Of a DNA stretch of 64,000 nucleotides, positions 44,101-53,573 are shown piece after piece. This stretch comes from CABMKH01 sp040797625 (GTDB lineage Bacteria; Bacillota; Clostridia; Tissierellales; Tissierellaceae). A program made the position numbers and the translations under genes. The DNA is taken from positions 1 to 64,000 of the forward strand of contig JBQHQH010000009.1 of the NCBI GenBank assembly GCA_052067355.1, read 5' to 3'. Under the pieces are notes generated by a model. That model was not told where the DNA came from, searched no databases, and saw only the letters and a list, made by a program, of their open reading frames with translations. Positions within the stretch are counted from its first letter, which is position 1, and the number at the start of each line of letters is the position of its first letter.

Positions 44101-45786
44101 GCAACTCTCACTAGAGCGGGAATGGACTTAGATAAATGGTATGCAAATAAGAATTATGATTCTAAATATGATAAGAATTTAGATTACTTAGCAAGTAAGG
44201 TAAATCAAGCTCTCATTATGCTGGATTTAGGAGAGAATCCAACAAAGTTTAGAGATAGAAACTTAATAGAAGAAATAGTCCAAGAAATAGACAGAGCAGA
44301 TTATGGACATGGGAATCAAAATTATTTAAAGGCTGTAATAGCTGTAGATAGATTTAATGAGAAATATGAGGACCAAAAGATTTCTTATAATGAAGACATA
44401 GTTATAAATAATATACTTTTGGCACAGACTGAAGAAGGTGGATTTAAAGAAAGAGGGGAAGATCCTATTCCACTAAATACTGGATATGCCTTAAATGCGT
44501 TGAGTAGACATAGAAGTTTTAATGGTGTAGAAGATAGTGTCACTAAAGCCATAGAGTATCTACAATCAATACAACAAAATGATGGGGGCTTTTATATAGG
44601 AGCATATATAACTGGATATAATGCTGAAATAATCAGTGGTCTATTGTCTATAGGAGAAGACTTGACCAATGCTAAATGGACTAAAGAAGGTAAAAACCCT
44701 ATAGAATCCATGTTTATATTATGGAAGGATAATGGTTCTTTTGACAACAAAGAAGGAGAAAGTGAAAATAATAGGGGATGGGTTGCAGCAACACAAAAAG
44801 CTCTTTATACATTAGTTGATTTAAAAGAAACAGGATATTCTAATTATGTTGTAAAGTCAAAGATATTGTCTGATAACCCAGAAGAACCAGAAGAGACTTT
44901 AGATGTATATACAGCCATAGTAGTGGATAAAGGTGAAAATTACGATATAAAATCTGCCCCCCAACAAGTTACAATAAGCACTAAGGCTCATAATGCAGGA
45001 TTAACGGCTCTAGGTTCTCTTCAAGCAACTACACCTCTACATACAGCAATTGGAGGATATGTAAAGGAGATATTTGGTATTGAAGCTAAAGGCACAGGTG
45101 GTTGGATATATGCAGTTAATGACAAGATGCCTGATGTTAATCCAGACAAAGTTAACTTAAAAGAAGGAGATAAAATAGTATGGTTCTTTAGTTCTAAAGG
45201 CATGGATGGAAAGATACCTACATGGGCAGAGCTTACTGGAGAAGATTTAGGGAAAATTATAAGCATAGAGATAATATCAGATAGAGAAGAAGTAGAAGTA
45301 GGGGGAGAAATATTATTAAGTGCTAAGATTATAAGAAATGCTGAAGTATTAACGGATAAAGAAATAACGTGGTCCAGCTCTGATGGAGAAATTGCCACAG
45401 TAGATGAGAATGGAAAATTAACAGCTCATAAAGTAGGAATGGTATCAATAGTAGCAGCTTTAAAAGAAGATGAGAATATAAAGAGTACTATAAATTTAAG
45501 AGTAGTAGATAAAGACAACAAAGACTTTAAAATAGAAACACTAGAGAAAGAAACATTGATCAATGGAAGACAGAAGAGTTTAAAGTATAAAATAATAAAT
45601 CTTGCTGATGATGTTAAGGAAGTGAGATTTAATATAGGTTTATATGATAAAAAGACAGATAAATTGATAAACCATTCATTGATAGAGAGACGATTTAGTC
45701 CTAAAGAGGAAATAGAAGTAGAGACTATATTCTTAATACCAGCAAGTGGAGACTATTATATTAAAAAGTCTATTTCAAATATTTAA
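41161..45786 (+). CDS. Exported protein with three alpha/alpha barrels, Ig-like domains and DUF4430
   Basis: A 1541-residue protein. Signal peptide 1-25 (IIPIANA). Approximate order: alpha/alpha-toroid barrel (37-313), two Big_2-type Ig domains (318-407, 411-493), barrel 2 (500-760), two Ig domains (770-942), barrel 3 (951-1235), DUF4430 (1243-1356, with GGWIYAVNDKMPD and LKEGDKIVWFF), Ig domain (1363-1447), terminal beta module (1453-1541). The barrels show the repeated pattern IIALDMAGAEYD / LIAISNH / ALISVGQDIP. Barrel plus DUF4430-like domain is the fold plan of intrinsic factor and transcobalamin. It is the first gene after a cobalamin riboswitch. AAAGGTGGG sets the ATG. No LPxTG or SLH motif. 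The C-terminus is shorter than in its paralogue. Corrinoid binding is inferred. Confidence 0.85.
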   Translation: MKKKYLILILVLSVVLNIIPIANAEPLGLLGEGTNLDSTVEDFKKYYSKEVKEYNYLEAITLKSLGVDEETIKEKLVLENLSFEKGNSYSDFSAKEYAKAIMGLIAADFEITDYQGNNYLDFLVKSQTKEGFFETKIGSGDKAEDIAYSIIALDMAGAEYDVYKAVKLLEDKFTVEEENAFVKESSFSSSGDLELTAISLIAISNHQDIIDIDLIDKTINYIESECFISGMYGTTDWSGKEVESGKLTSKMVQALISVGQDIPIETINGLLDLRSDNRFKESKNSYGSYATGEVFAALTDIHIEKSMFKKVNIGIKSPTTVKIVAPENFKGLKLGKRAQLLAKAYDKNGRYDFSKSYIWSSDNTEIATVDERGIVAGHKVGTVTITAKIRGYEDIHDSFILEVVGVEPSSLDIKIDREISEIEVGRKIGISADVLDVEGEIVEHANVTWKISPDDSAEIKDGILTALKSGDIKITASVEKNKDRVLSDSIDLKIVTRQERIDKALKEVKDGITTNPDKYGYTTAMGLKLMGVDEDHIAGKASKYSYSANTNTRAKDIMMAIAIGKDPKDYHDKNYIQEILNSNFYDGENSEWLANAIIALDMAGVDYNESKAVNALVNKLVKTSDRYYIEGSQGNPNNELTSLTLIALSKHGNMEGVAGVIEGIKNHLKFMQNENALIGNCKSHSFAIQGLIASGEDIYSDEWTREDRYGNRVTVLDALLSLKVGDKFKVLPDNEWPKNGEEVYGFAALVDLSKNKSMYHELANEKPRDFTIEIQKESKELTINQGETIELEAKVSENGQSVNKEVIWESLDENIVEVQDGTIKALKEGQAKVRVKVRFFEDIYDEITITVKKVIGKPEKIIIKELADTPVIKGSKFKLNATVLDANGNELEGNEIEWTSSDLAIISVDKDGNATAHKTGSVDVIVKIKDTGIEDKITIVVFEDKEESDNTLDRFIDTVKNYYETIHYRESQGSLDAWETATLTRAGMDLDKWYANKNYDSKYDKNLDYLASKVNQALIMLDLGENPTKFRDRNLIEEIVQEIDRADYGHGNQNYLKAVIAVDRFNEKYEDQKISYNEDIVINNILLAQTEEGGFKERGEDPIPLNTGYALNALSRHRSFNGVEDSVTKAIEYLQSIQQNDGGFYIGAYITGYNAEIISGLLSIGEDLTNAKWTKEGKNPIESMFILWKDNGSFDNKEGESENNRGWVAATQKALYTLVDLKETGYSNYVVKSKILSDNPEEPEETLDVYTAIVVDKGENYDIKSAPQQVTISTKAHNAGLTALGSLQATTPLHTAIGGYVKEIFGIEAKGTGGWIYAVNDKMPDVNPDKVNLKEGDKIVWFFSSKGMDGKIPTWAELTGEDLGKIISIEIISDREEVEVGGEILLSAKIIRNAEVLTDKEITWSSSDGEIATVDENGKLTAHKVGMVSIVAALKEDENIKSTINLRVVDKDNKDFKIETLEKETLINGRQKSLKYKIINLADDVKEVRFNIGLYDKKTDKLINHSLIERRFSPKEEIEVETIFLIPASGDYYIKKSISNI

Positions 45787-45824
45787 ATGGTGATTTTGAA
45801 CTAAGAGGATGAAGGAGTGACAAT

Positions 45825-48800
45825 ATGCAAAAGAAAATCAAGATTTTATCTATACTGTTGATATTAAGTATGATCTTATCACCAATTTCTTTAGCGCTTA
45901 GCAATATAGCTATTGCTGAAGACGAAAATATAGTAGAAGGATTAGAAGGAGAAGAAGAATTTGAAGGAGAAATAAAAGACACACAAGAAGTAGAACCTTT
46001 TGATGAAAAGGAGGAAGAACAAGAGGCGGTAGGAGGGATAGAAGAAGAACTAAGTAATGAAGAATTAGGGAAAGAAGATAGAACAGAGATTGAAGAATTA
46101 AAAGAACCAGAAGAACTACAACAAACAGAAGAACTACAACAAACAGAAGAATCAAAGGAAGAAGAAACAAAGGAAGAAGAAACAAATAGAAATTCAATTC
46201 AAAGTATAGAAGAAACACCCTTTGAATTTGAAGAAGAAACAGGAGAAGACCTAACAAAACCAGCTAGTATAGAACTAAGCTTCCCAGGTGGAACACAAGT
46301 AACACCTCTTTATCCAGGTGGAAAGCAAATAATATCTGTGAAAGTTTTAAATGAGAAAGGTGAAGAATTAAAAGAAGAAAAAGTAACCTTTGAAAGTTCA
46401 AATCCTAATGTGTTGAAACAATCTGTCATATCAGATACCTTCACAGCTGGAGAAGTAGAAGAAGAAACAGAGATTACAATAACTGCAAAATTAGAATCTA
46501 ATCCAGAGATAACAAATAACATCAAGGTAGTAGTAACACCTAAAACAGAAGAAAATATATTAGTCACAACTATAAATGATATAAAACCATATTTAGATGG
46601 ACAAACAGGATTTAATTACAGTTATCTACTATCCATGTCTATGATTCATAATGGAGAAGAGGCTAATAGTATTAAAGAAAAGATGTATATTAGGGATAAT
46701 TATACATCAGCAAAGGAATTGGCAGAGAACATAATGACATTAGTGGCTGTAGGAGAAGATCCAACTAATTATAATAATAAAAATTATGTACAGGAATTAG
46801 TAGCTGCACAACAATCAAGCGGAAACTTTAAATTGGGAACTTTAAATCCAGATGATAAGGATTTGATGATGTCTATAATAGCGTTGGATCTGTATGAAGG
46901 TTCTATTGATAGTAAAGTAGATTTATACAATAAAGACAATGCAGTTAATCTTCTCTTGAAAAAAGTTAAAAAAGAACGTACCAAATACTATTATGAACTT
47001 AAAAATTCAACTGAAGGAGATAATATAGAGAGAAGTGCTTTAGGATTAATAGCACTGTCAAACTATCAAGACAATCCAGAAGTTATGGAAGTCATAGGTG
47101 GTATTAAAAGATACTTTAAATCAAGACAATATATAGATGGAAATATAGAAGGTTTTAAATACAATGGTGACCCACAATTTAGAGCATCTAGTACAGCATT
47201 AGTTATCCAATCTTTAATGGCAATAGGAGATGATCCATTAGGAGAAGAATGGATAGAAAATGGAAAAACCATGGTAGATGGATTACTTAAATTTAAAAGA
47301 ACTGATGGATTTAAGGAAATTGAAAATGGCATGACTGACACTAAAGCTACCATAAATGCATTCGCAGCATTGACAGATTTAAAAAGTAGAAAATCCATGT
47401 ATGGAGAGGTCATTAAAGGAGAAAATCAAGATCCAGACCTTAACAAACCTCATAGCATAAAGATAAAATTTCGAGGTGGAAAGATTATATCTGAACTAGA
47501 AGAAGGTTCAGAGTTAGTACTAATGGCAGAGGTATTAAACGAAGATAATAAAGTATTAAAAGATGAAAAGGTAAATTGGGAAGTATCAAATGAAGATATA
47601 TTAGAGTTTAGAGAACCTAATAAATTCATAGCTAAAAAAGTAGAAGAAAGAATAGAAGTAACTATTACAGCAATATCACAAAAAGATAGTAGTATAAAAG
47701 CTTCAATAAAGATAAATATAAAACCTAAAGAACAAAAACCAATGATACCAGCAAATTTAGACGAAGAAATAGAATTTTTAAAACAATGTTATGAAGCATA
47801 TATGACAGAAGATAATAATGATAATACGGATAGTGCAGGATTATCTATGTTGGCACCGGGAGCAGCAAGATTAGCAGGAATGGATATAGATAAGATTCAA
47901 AAGTATCTTTATATAGATGAAGATAATAAATCTGCATATCAACTATCTCAATCCATAATAACTTTAACAGGAGCAGATTTAGACCCTAGACAGTATAAGG
48001 ATAAAGGTAAAGTTAGAAATCTAGTAAAAGAGCTAGAAGAATCGCAACAATTAGATGGAGAAAATGAAGGACAATTTGTAAAAGTAGATAGTGACAAAAA
48101 CTCCATAGAAGCACAAGCAAGGTCCATAATAGCTTTAGATATGGCTGGAGCAAATTATGATAGAGAAAAGATAGTTTTAAGATTGATGGAGATATATGAC
48201 AAAAAAGATGGTTCACACACCTATAAAGATATAAAGACCGAGGGAATAGTATTAGTAGCTCTATCAAACCACAAAGATATAGCAGGTGTAAATGACAAAA
48301 TAGCTGAAATACTAGATTATCTAAAGACTAAACAAAACGAAGATGGTGGATTTGATGTTAAATCTGGTTTTGAAATGGGAACAAACAGTCCAACAGCAAC
48401 AGGTAGAGTTATCCAAGGTTTAATAGCAAATGGAATAAATCCACTAGAAGATGAAGAATGGATAAAGAATGAAGCTACTATGTTAAATGCCATAGTAAGA
48501 AGTAAAACAGTAAAAGATAATATGAAACATAGCGGCTATGGAAAAGGCGAAGAAGATGAATATACCTATTATGAAGCAACATACACTGCTTTTGGTGCAT
48601 TGATGGATTTAAAGAATCAAAAATCCATGTTTGAATTATTGAAGTTAGATTTAGATACAGATGCAGAACCAGCTAGAGTAGAAATAGTTAAATCAAGTAA
48701 GGGCGAATTAGAAGTAGGACAATCCTTAGGATTAACAGCAAAAGTGTATGATAAGAATGGAAAAATATTATCAGGACAAAAACTGATTTGGACAAGTTCA

Positions 48801-50957
48801 AATGAAGATATAGCCACAGTAAAATATGGAAACGTAGAAACTAAAGGTATAGGAGAAGCTACAATAACTGTTAAGGTTAAGGACACTGAAATTCAAGATA
48901 CTTTTGAAATAACAGTAGTAGACGAGATTAAGACATTGGAAGTAAATACAGCTATTATAGTATTTAATGAAGATGGAAAATACGAAATAAAATCTAATCC
49001 AAAGAAGATAACCATAGATAAAGATGAACATGATGGTGCCTTTACGGCATTTGGAGCATTACAAGCAACTACTGATGAATATGAAGCAACAGGTGATTGG
49101 ATAACTTCCATATATGGAATTACAGGACCATCTTCAGGTGGCTGGATGTTTACTTTAAATGGAAGAACCCCAGATACAACAGCAGGAAATGTAAAACTTA
49201 ATGAAGGGGATAAGGTTATTTGGTTCTGTACTTATGATTATGAAAGAGATACAGCTCCAACTTGGGAAGATTTAATAGGGGAAAAACCAGAAGAAAAGAT
49301 AACTATAGATATAATATCCGACAAAAAATCTATAAAAGTAGACGAAGAATTACCACTTGTAGCGGAAGTACGTAGAGGAGATACCATATTAACAGATAAA
49401 GAAATAATGTGGATAAGCTCTAATGCAGAAATAGCTACTATAGAAGATGGAAAATTAATAGCTCACAAAGTAGGAGAAGTAACTATAATAGCGGCTCTTG
49501 CAGAAGACAAAGAAATAAGAGCTAATATAAAAATAAATGTTATAGAAAAAGATCTGACCATAGAAGATGTAATAGGAGCATTAAGAGGATATTACTCCAG
49601 TAAAGATGAGTTTGCTTTTAGACAAGCTTTAGGATATAACTATACAAGTGGCAACTTAGAGAAGGATTTAGTTGAAATAAGATCTAAGTTTAAGATCAAT
49701 GAGAATCCAGAGTCTGCATCAGAACATGTAGGAAATATAATGGGATTAATAGCAGCAGGAAAAGACCCATATAATCATGACAACAAAGACTATGTAAAAA
49801 CTTTAGTAGATGCACAAGATGCAGGAGGGAAATTTATAATCGGACAATATGACGATTATTCAACTACTGTTGCATTTAGTATGTTGGCATTGGATATGGC
49901 AGATGCAAATTATAACAGGGATAAGGCAATAGAAGCACTACTAGGTTATCAGAAAGCAGAAGGTAGTTTTGGTGGGATAGATGAAACAGGAATGGTACTA
50001 ATAGCTTTAGCAAGATATAGAGATGACTCCAAAGTCAAAGGTGCAATTGAAAAGGGATTAAGCTATTTAAAGGGAGAACAAGATGGTAATACAGGTGGAT
50101 TTATAGTATGGGGTGGAGAAAACCCATATTCAGCATCGGCAGTTCTTCAAGGATTAATAGCAGTAGGAGAAGACCCAATGTCTGAAAAATGGACAAAAGG
50201 CGGTAAGACCATAGTAGATTCTTTGATGAATTTCTATAAAGATGGACATTTTGAAAAGGAATCAGAATGGACTCCAGAACCAGATATAGATGGTGTAACA
50301 GAACAAGCATTCATTGCATTGGCAGATGTATATAGAGGTAAATCCATGTTCAATGAAATAAAACTTAATGCCAATGAAGTAGTTAAGATAAAGATAGATA
50401 GTCCTTCCGTAGCTAAGATAATAGAAGGAGAAATCCTAAGACTATATGTAACAGGCTATGACAAGGAAAATAGAATAGTACCAGTTAGAGAAATCATCTG
50501 GACAAGTTCTAATAACGAAGTAGCTGAAGTAGACAAAAATGGTAAGATAACTACTAAAAAGTCAGGTAAAGTTATCATAACAGCACAAATAAAAGATAAG
50601 GACATAATGGATAATATAGAATTAGAAATCCATGAAAAGGAATTTGAAATAGATTATATTGGAGATGTAAAGGTTGCAAATGGTGAAAAGGCTAATGCAA
50701 AAGTAAAGATGAAAAACTTAAAAGAAGAGCAAAAACCAGCAACAGTAATAATAGTTCTGTATGATAAGAAAACTAATAAATTAGTGAATTATTCAGTAAT
50801 AAAGAAACATCTAAATGATAAAGAAGAATTAGAATTAGCAGCAGGATTTTTAGTTCCAAACACAGGAGACTATTATATAAAAACTTTCTTATGGGATGAT
50901 TTAGAAGATCAAAGTATAATAATGAGAGATGTAGAAGAAATAGAAGTAGTTAACTAA
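45825..50957 (+). CDS. Giant exported protein with alpha/alpha barrels, Ig-like domains and DUF4430
   Basis: A 1710-residue paralogue of the preceding protein. Signal peptide 1-30; Glu-rich low-complexity spacer (about 32-138); Ig-like (145-240); barrel 1 (245-532); Ig (542-632); barrel 2 (645-938); Ig (948-1031); DUF4430 (1037-1150, with GGWMFTLNGRTPD and LNEGDKVIWFC); Ig (1155-1240); barrel 3 (1243-1513); Ig (1518-1602); terminal beta module (1605-1710, ending in IKTFLWDDLEDQ). The domain order differs from the first protein: DUF4430 precedes the last barrel here and follows it there. RBS GAAGGAGTGA. The 38-base gap puts it in the same B12-repressed unit. The acidic spacer may extend it through the wall. 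Confidence 0.85.
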   Translation: MQKKIKILSILLILSMILSPISLALSNIAIAEDENIVEGLEGEEEFEGEIKDTQEVEPFDEKEEEQEAVGGIEEELSNEELGKEDRTEIEELKEPEELQQTEELQQTEESKEEETKEEETNRNSIQSIEETPFEFEEETGEDLTKPASIELSFPGGTQVTPLYPGGKQIISVKVLNEKGEELKEEKVTFESSNPNVLKQSVISDTFTAGEVEEETEITITAKLESNPEITNNIKVVVTPKTEENILVTTINDIKPYLDGQTGFNYSYLLSMSMIHNGEEANSIKEKMYIRDNYTSAKELAENIMTLVAVGEDPTNYNNKNYVQELVAAQQSSGNFKLGTLNPDDKDLMMSIIALDLYEGSIDSKVDLYNKDNAVNLLLKKVKKERTKYYYELKNSTEGDNIERSALGLIALSNYQDNPEVMEVIGGIKRYFKSRQYIDGNIEGFKYNGDPQFRASSTALVIQSLMAIGDDPLGEEWIENGKTMVDGLLKFKRTDGFKEIENGMTDTKATINAFAALTDLKSRKSMYGEVIKGENQDPDLNKPHSIKIKFRGGKIISELEEGSELVLMAEVLNEDNKVLKDEKVNWEVSNEDILEFREPNKFIAKKVEERIEVTITAISQKDSSIKASIKINIKPKEQKPMIPANLDEEIEFLKQCYEAYMTEDNNDNTDSAGLSMLAPGAARLAGMDIDKIQKYLYIDEDNKSAYQLSQSIITLTGADLDPRQYKDKGKVRNLVKELEESQQLDGENEGQFVKVDSDKNSIEAQARSIIALDMAGANYDREKIVLRLMEIYDKKDGSHTYKDIKTEGIVLVALSNHKDIAGVNDKIAEILDYLKTKQNEDGGFDVKSGFEMGTNSPTATGRVIQGLIANGINPLEDEEWIKNEATMLNAIVRSKTVKDNMKHSGYGKGEEDEYTYYEATYTAFGALMDLKNQKSMFELLKLDLDTDAEPARVEIVKSSKGELEVGQSLGLTAKVYDKNGKILSGQKLIWTSSNEDIATVKYGNVETKGIGEATITVKVKDTEIQDTFEITVVDEIKTLEVNTAIIVFNEDGKYEIKSNPKKITIDKDEHDGAFTAFGALQATTDEYEATGDWITSIYGITGPSSGGWMFTLNGRTPDTTAGNVKLNEGDKVIWFCTYDYERDTAPTWEDLIGEKPEEKITIDIISDKKSIKVDEELPLVAEVRRGDTILTDKEIMWISSNAEIATIEDGKLIAHKVGEVTIIAALAEDKEIRANIKINVIEKDLTIEDVIGALRGYYSSKDEFAFRQALGYNYTSGNLEKDLVEIRSKFKINENPESASEHVGNIMGLIAAGKDPYNHDNKDYVKTLVDAQDAGGKFIIGQYDDYSTTVAFSMLALDMADANYNRDKAIEALLGYQKAEGSFGGIDETGMVLIALARYRDDSKVKGAIEKGLSYLKGEQDGNTGGFIVWGGENPYSASAVLQGLIAVGEDPMSEKWTKGGKTIVDSLMNFYKDGHFEKESEWTPEPDIDGVTEQAFIALADVYRGKSMFNEIKLNANEVVKIKIDSPSVAKIIEGEILRLYVTGYDKENRIVPVREIIWTSSNNEVAEVDKNGKITTKKSGKVIITAQIKDKDIMDNIELEIHEKEFEIDYIGDVKVANGEKANAKVKMKNLKEEQKPATVIIVLYDKKTNKLVNYSVIKKHLNDKEELELAAGFLVPNTGDYYIKTFLWDDLEDQSIIMRDVEEIEVVN

Positions 50958-51042
50958 TAATAGACCTCGGGCTTTGCTCGAGGTACATAACTACGTCTAA
51001 TCAGACTTTACCAACATATTCATAACTCAAAGGAGTGATAAA

Positions 51043-53229
51043 ATGAGAAAAAACATACAACGTATAATGTCCATAATGTTAGTCTTGTTTCTACTAATAC
51101 CTTCATTAGCCATAGCAGAGACAAGTATAGATATAGACTATACTCAAAGAAATAACAATGCCATAATAAAGATAAAAGGTATGAGAAATAGGCCAATAAG
51201 CATAACAATAAAAGACGAATCTAGATATCATTATATGAATCAGGGTATTACAGATGATCTAGGGAAGATAGAATTTACAGCTACTTTAGATGTAGATAAT
51301 ACCTATGAGTGTAAAGCAAATATAGATGGAAAGACGACTACAAAAAAGATAGTCATGGAAAAGGCTGATTTAGATCCTGATCCAGAAGTGCCAGTAGATC
51401 CTACAGATCCAGAAAAACCTAAAGATGCAAGGGTGGACCTATATATAAAGGGATACAAAGGAGTCATAGTAGACGAAAAAAATATCAAGATTAGAAATAA
51501 GGAGACAGCTTTAGATTTAACCACTAGAATATTAGATGACCATGGTATTAGCTATGAAAATAATAAAGGCTATATAGTAAGTATAGACGGACAAGGAGAA
51601 TTTGATAAAGGAGAAGATAGTGGATGGATGTTTTCAGTAAACGGAAAGTATCCTGATGTGGGAGCAGGATCAGTAAGACTAAAAGATGGAGATAAGATAA
51701 AATGGTTATATACAAAAGACCTAGGAGAAGATATAGGTGTTCCATCATATAAAAGACGTTCAGATGAAGAAGAGGCAAGCAAGATCATAAAAGATGCACT
51801 AAAGATAGTAGAGGATAAAAATGCTACGGAAAAAGAAATAAGAAAGGCAATAGAAGATGTAGTCAAATACTTTGAAAAGAATAGTTCTACTTCAAAGACA
51901 AGTGAAATAAAGGCACTCCTAAGGGATGGTGCTAGGGCAGTAGAAGTTCTAGCCACAGCATTAGAAAGGATAAAGGATGCTGGATTAGCTACAGATATAG
52001 GAAATGGTGCAATAGATATAGTAAAATCCTTGAACTCCCTAGTAGATAGCAAATCAGATAAGGAAATAGTAGAAAAACTAAGTGAAGTATCTGAAGATCA
52101 TCTAGGGATAGCATTGAATTCTATTGATAAGATTAAAGATAAAAAGAAAGTGGATACGATAATAGACAATATATTAGAGACTTCAATAAAAGTTGAAGAA
52201 AAACTATCTAAAAAGTTTGAGAATCCAAATAGAGATATTGAAAAAAATGTTAGAATAAAGATGACAGAATCAAAGGATAATATCTCTGAAATCATATTGC
52301 CAAAATCATTACTAGAAAAAGCTACTAGCAAGAAAGTAGACAATATAAAGCTATCCTCAACACAAGCTTTAATTGAGATTAAACCAGATTTCCTAGGCAA
52401 AGATATAGACAATGATATAAAGATAATATCAGAGAAAAAGAACAAAGAAACATTGGTAAGACTTTCCCAGGGAAATAAAGATATAGATATATTAAAAGCT
52501 CCAATTAAGATCACATTGCCATATGATGTAAATTATACAAATAAACACAATATAACAGTAACTTTAGTAAAAGAAGATGGGACAAAAGAGATAATAGGCG
52601 GAGTATATGATGAAACTAACAAAAATGTTAAATTCTTAACCCATAAATTAGGAAGATTTACAATAGGGGAAAATAGAGTAGAGTTCAAGGACTTATCAAA
52701 CCACGGATGGGCAGTAGAGGCAATAAACAGCATGGCTGCAAAGGGAATAATAGGAGGAAAAGCAAAGGATAAATTTGACCCCGCTGCAAACATTACAAGA
52801 GCTGAATTTTCAGCATTGACATCAAGAATGTTAAAGTACAATGAAGATATAGACAATGAATTGCCATTTAAAGATGTAAACAAGAATAAATGGTATTATA
52901 AATCTATATCAACAGTATATAAAAATGGATTAATAAATGGAAAATCTGATATCAGCTTTGATCCAGATGGATATATCACTAGAGAAGAGATGTCAAAGAT
53001 AATAGGACAGGTGCTAGAAAACAAACTATATAAGAATCAGAATACAAAATATCTATCTAAGTTTACTGATAGAAACAGTATATCTACATGGGCTCAAGAA
53101 GGAGCGTCAATTTCAGCCTATAACAAGATAATAAGTGGATATAATGGACAGTTTTCACCTAAACATAATGCAACAAGAGCAGAAACAGCAGTGATGTTGT
53201 ATAGACTATATGAATTGATAATGTATTAA
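51043..53229 (+). CDS. S-layer-anchored DUF4430 protein (three SLH domains)
   Basis: A 728-residue exported protein. Signal peptide 1-26 (SLAIAETS); beta domain (26-106); Pro/Asp linker (DPDPEVPVDPTDPEKP); DUF4430 (129-232, with SGWMFSVNGKYPDVGAGSV and LKDGDKIKWLY); charged helical region (240-392); beta region common in SLH proteins (396-545); three SLH motifs (546-728: FKDLSNHGWAVEAINSMAAK, FKDVNKNKWYYKSISTVYK, FTDRNSISTWAQEGASISAY). SLH domains bind pyruvylated wall polymer, so this is the only member with a recognisable wall anchor. It is the third gene of the first unit, 85 bases after the giant protein. The DUF4430 domain is expected to face outward and could receive or hold corrinoid. 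Confidence 0.88.
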   Translation: MRKNIQRIMSIMLVLFLLIPSLAIAETSIDIDYTQRNNNAIIKIKGMRNRPISITIKDESRYHYMNQGITDDLGKIEFTATLDVDNTYECKANIDGKTTTKKIVMEKADLDPDPEVPVDPTDPEKPKDARVDLYIKGYKGVIVDEKNIKIRNKETALDLTTRILDDHGISYENNKGYIVSIDGQGEFDKGEDSGWMFSVNGKYPDVGAGSVRLKDGDKIKWLYTKDLGEDIGVPSYKRRSDEEEASKIIKDALKIVEDKNATEKEIRKAIEDVVKYFEKNSSTSKTSEIKALLRDGARAVEVLATALERIKDAGLATDIGNGAIDIVKSLNSLVDSKSDKEIVEKLSEVSEDHLGIALNSIDKIKDKKKVDTIIDNILETSIKVEEKLSKKFENPNRDIEKNVRIKMTESKDNISEIILPKSLLEKATSKKVDNIKLSSTQALIEIKPDFLGKDIDNDIKIISEKKNKETLVRLSQGNKDIDILKAPIKITLPYDVNYTNKHNITVTLVKEDGTKEIIGGVYDETNKNVKFLTHKLGRFTIGENRVEFKDLSNHGWAVEAINSMAAKGIIGGKAKDKFDPAANITRAEFSALTSRMLKYNEDIDNELPFKDVNKNKWYYKSISTVYKNGLINGKSDISFDPDGYITREEMSKIIGQVLENKLYKNQNTKYLSKFTDRNSISTWAQEGASISAYNKIISGYNGQFSPKHNATRAETAVMLYRLYELIMY

Positions 53230-53298
53230 TAAGGGCGGTCTTTGACCACCTTGAATTAGCCTAAAAATAAACAAATTTGTATTTATTCTGACAACAGG

Positions 53299-53327
53299 TT
53301 GACAAACTGTCAAACAAATGTTATCAT
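53299..53327 (+). promoter_or_regulatory. Promoter of the second cobalamin-riboswitch unit
   Basis: TTGACA at 53299-53304, a 17-base spacer and TATCAT at 53322-53327. Confidence 0.75.
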
Positions 53328-53334
53328 CATAATT

Positions 53335-53530
53335 AGGTAGGAAAATGTTACCAAATATTGCACCTTGTCAAATAAATATTAGCTTTAAATATGGAATCAG
53401 GTGAGAATCCTGAGCGATCCGGTCACCGTATGGGGGAACTAAATCCACAAATGCCACTGTCTATAGAGATGGGAAGGCGGAGAAAGGTAATGAGCCTAAG
53501 TCGGGATACTTATTTAAAGTCTATGGTATT
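53335..53530 (+). ncRNA. Cobalamin riboswitch 2
   Basis: Aptamer elements in order: GGAATCAGGTGAGAATCCTGAGC, CCGGTCACCGTATGGGG, GCCACTGTCTATAGAGATGGGAAGGCGGAG, and a B12 box variant CCTAAGTCGGGATAC. It is more divergent than riboswitch 1, chiefly in the last box, but the order and spacing match. A terminator at 53574-53625 follows, so B12 should repress the downstream genes. A short open frame inside it (53391-53591) is not a gene. Confidence 0.85.
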
Positions 53531-53573
53531 AATATTTTCCGAAGAAAAATATTTTACAAATTATAGAGAGTTT

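Noticed and set aside
41161..45786. Squalene cyclase or prenyltransferase enzymes
   Set aside because: The barrels resemble that superfamily fold, but the proteins are exported, built with Ig and DUF4430 domains, and show no DxDD-like or zinc-site catalytic motif that I can find.
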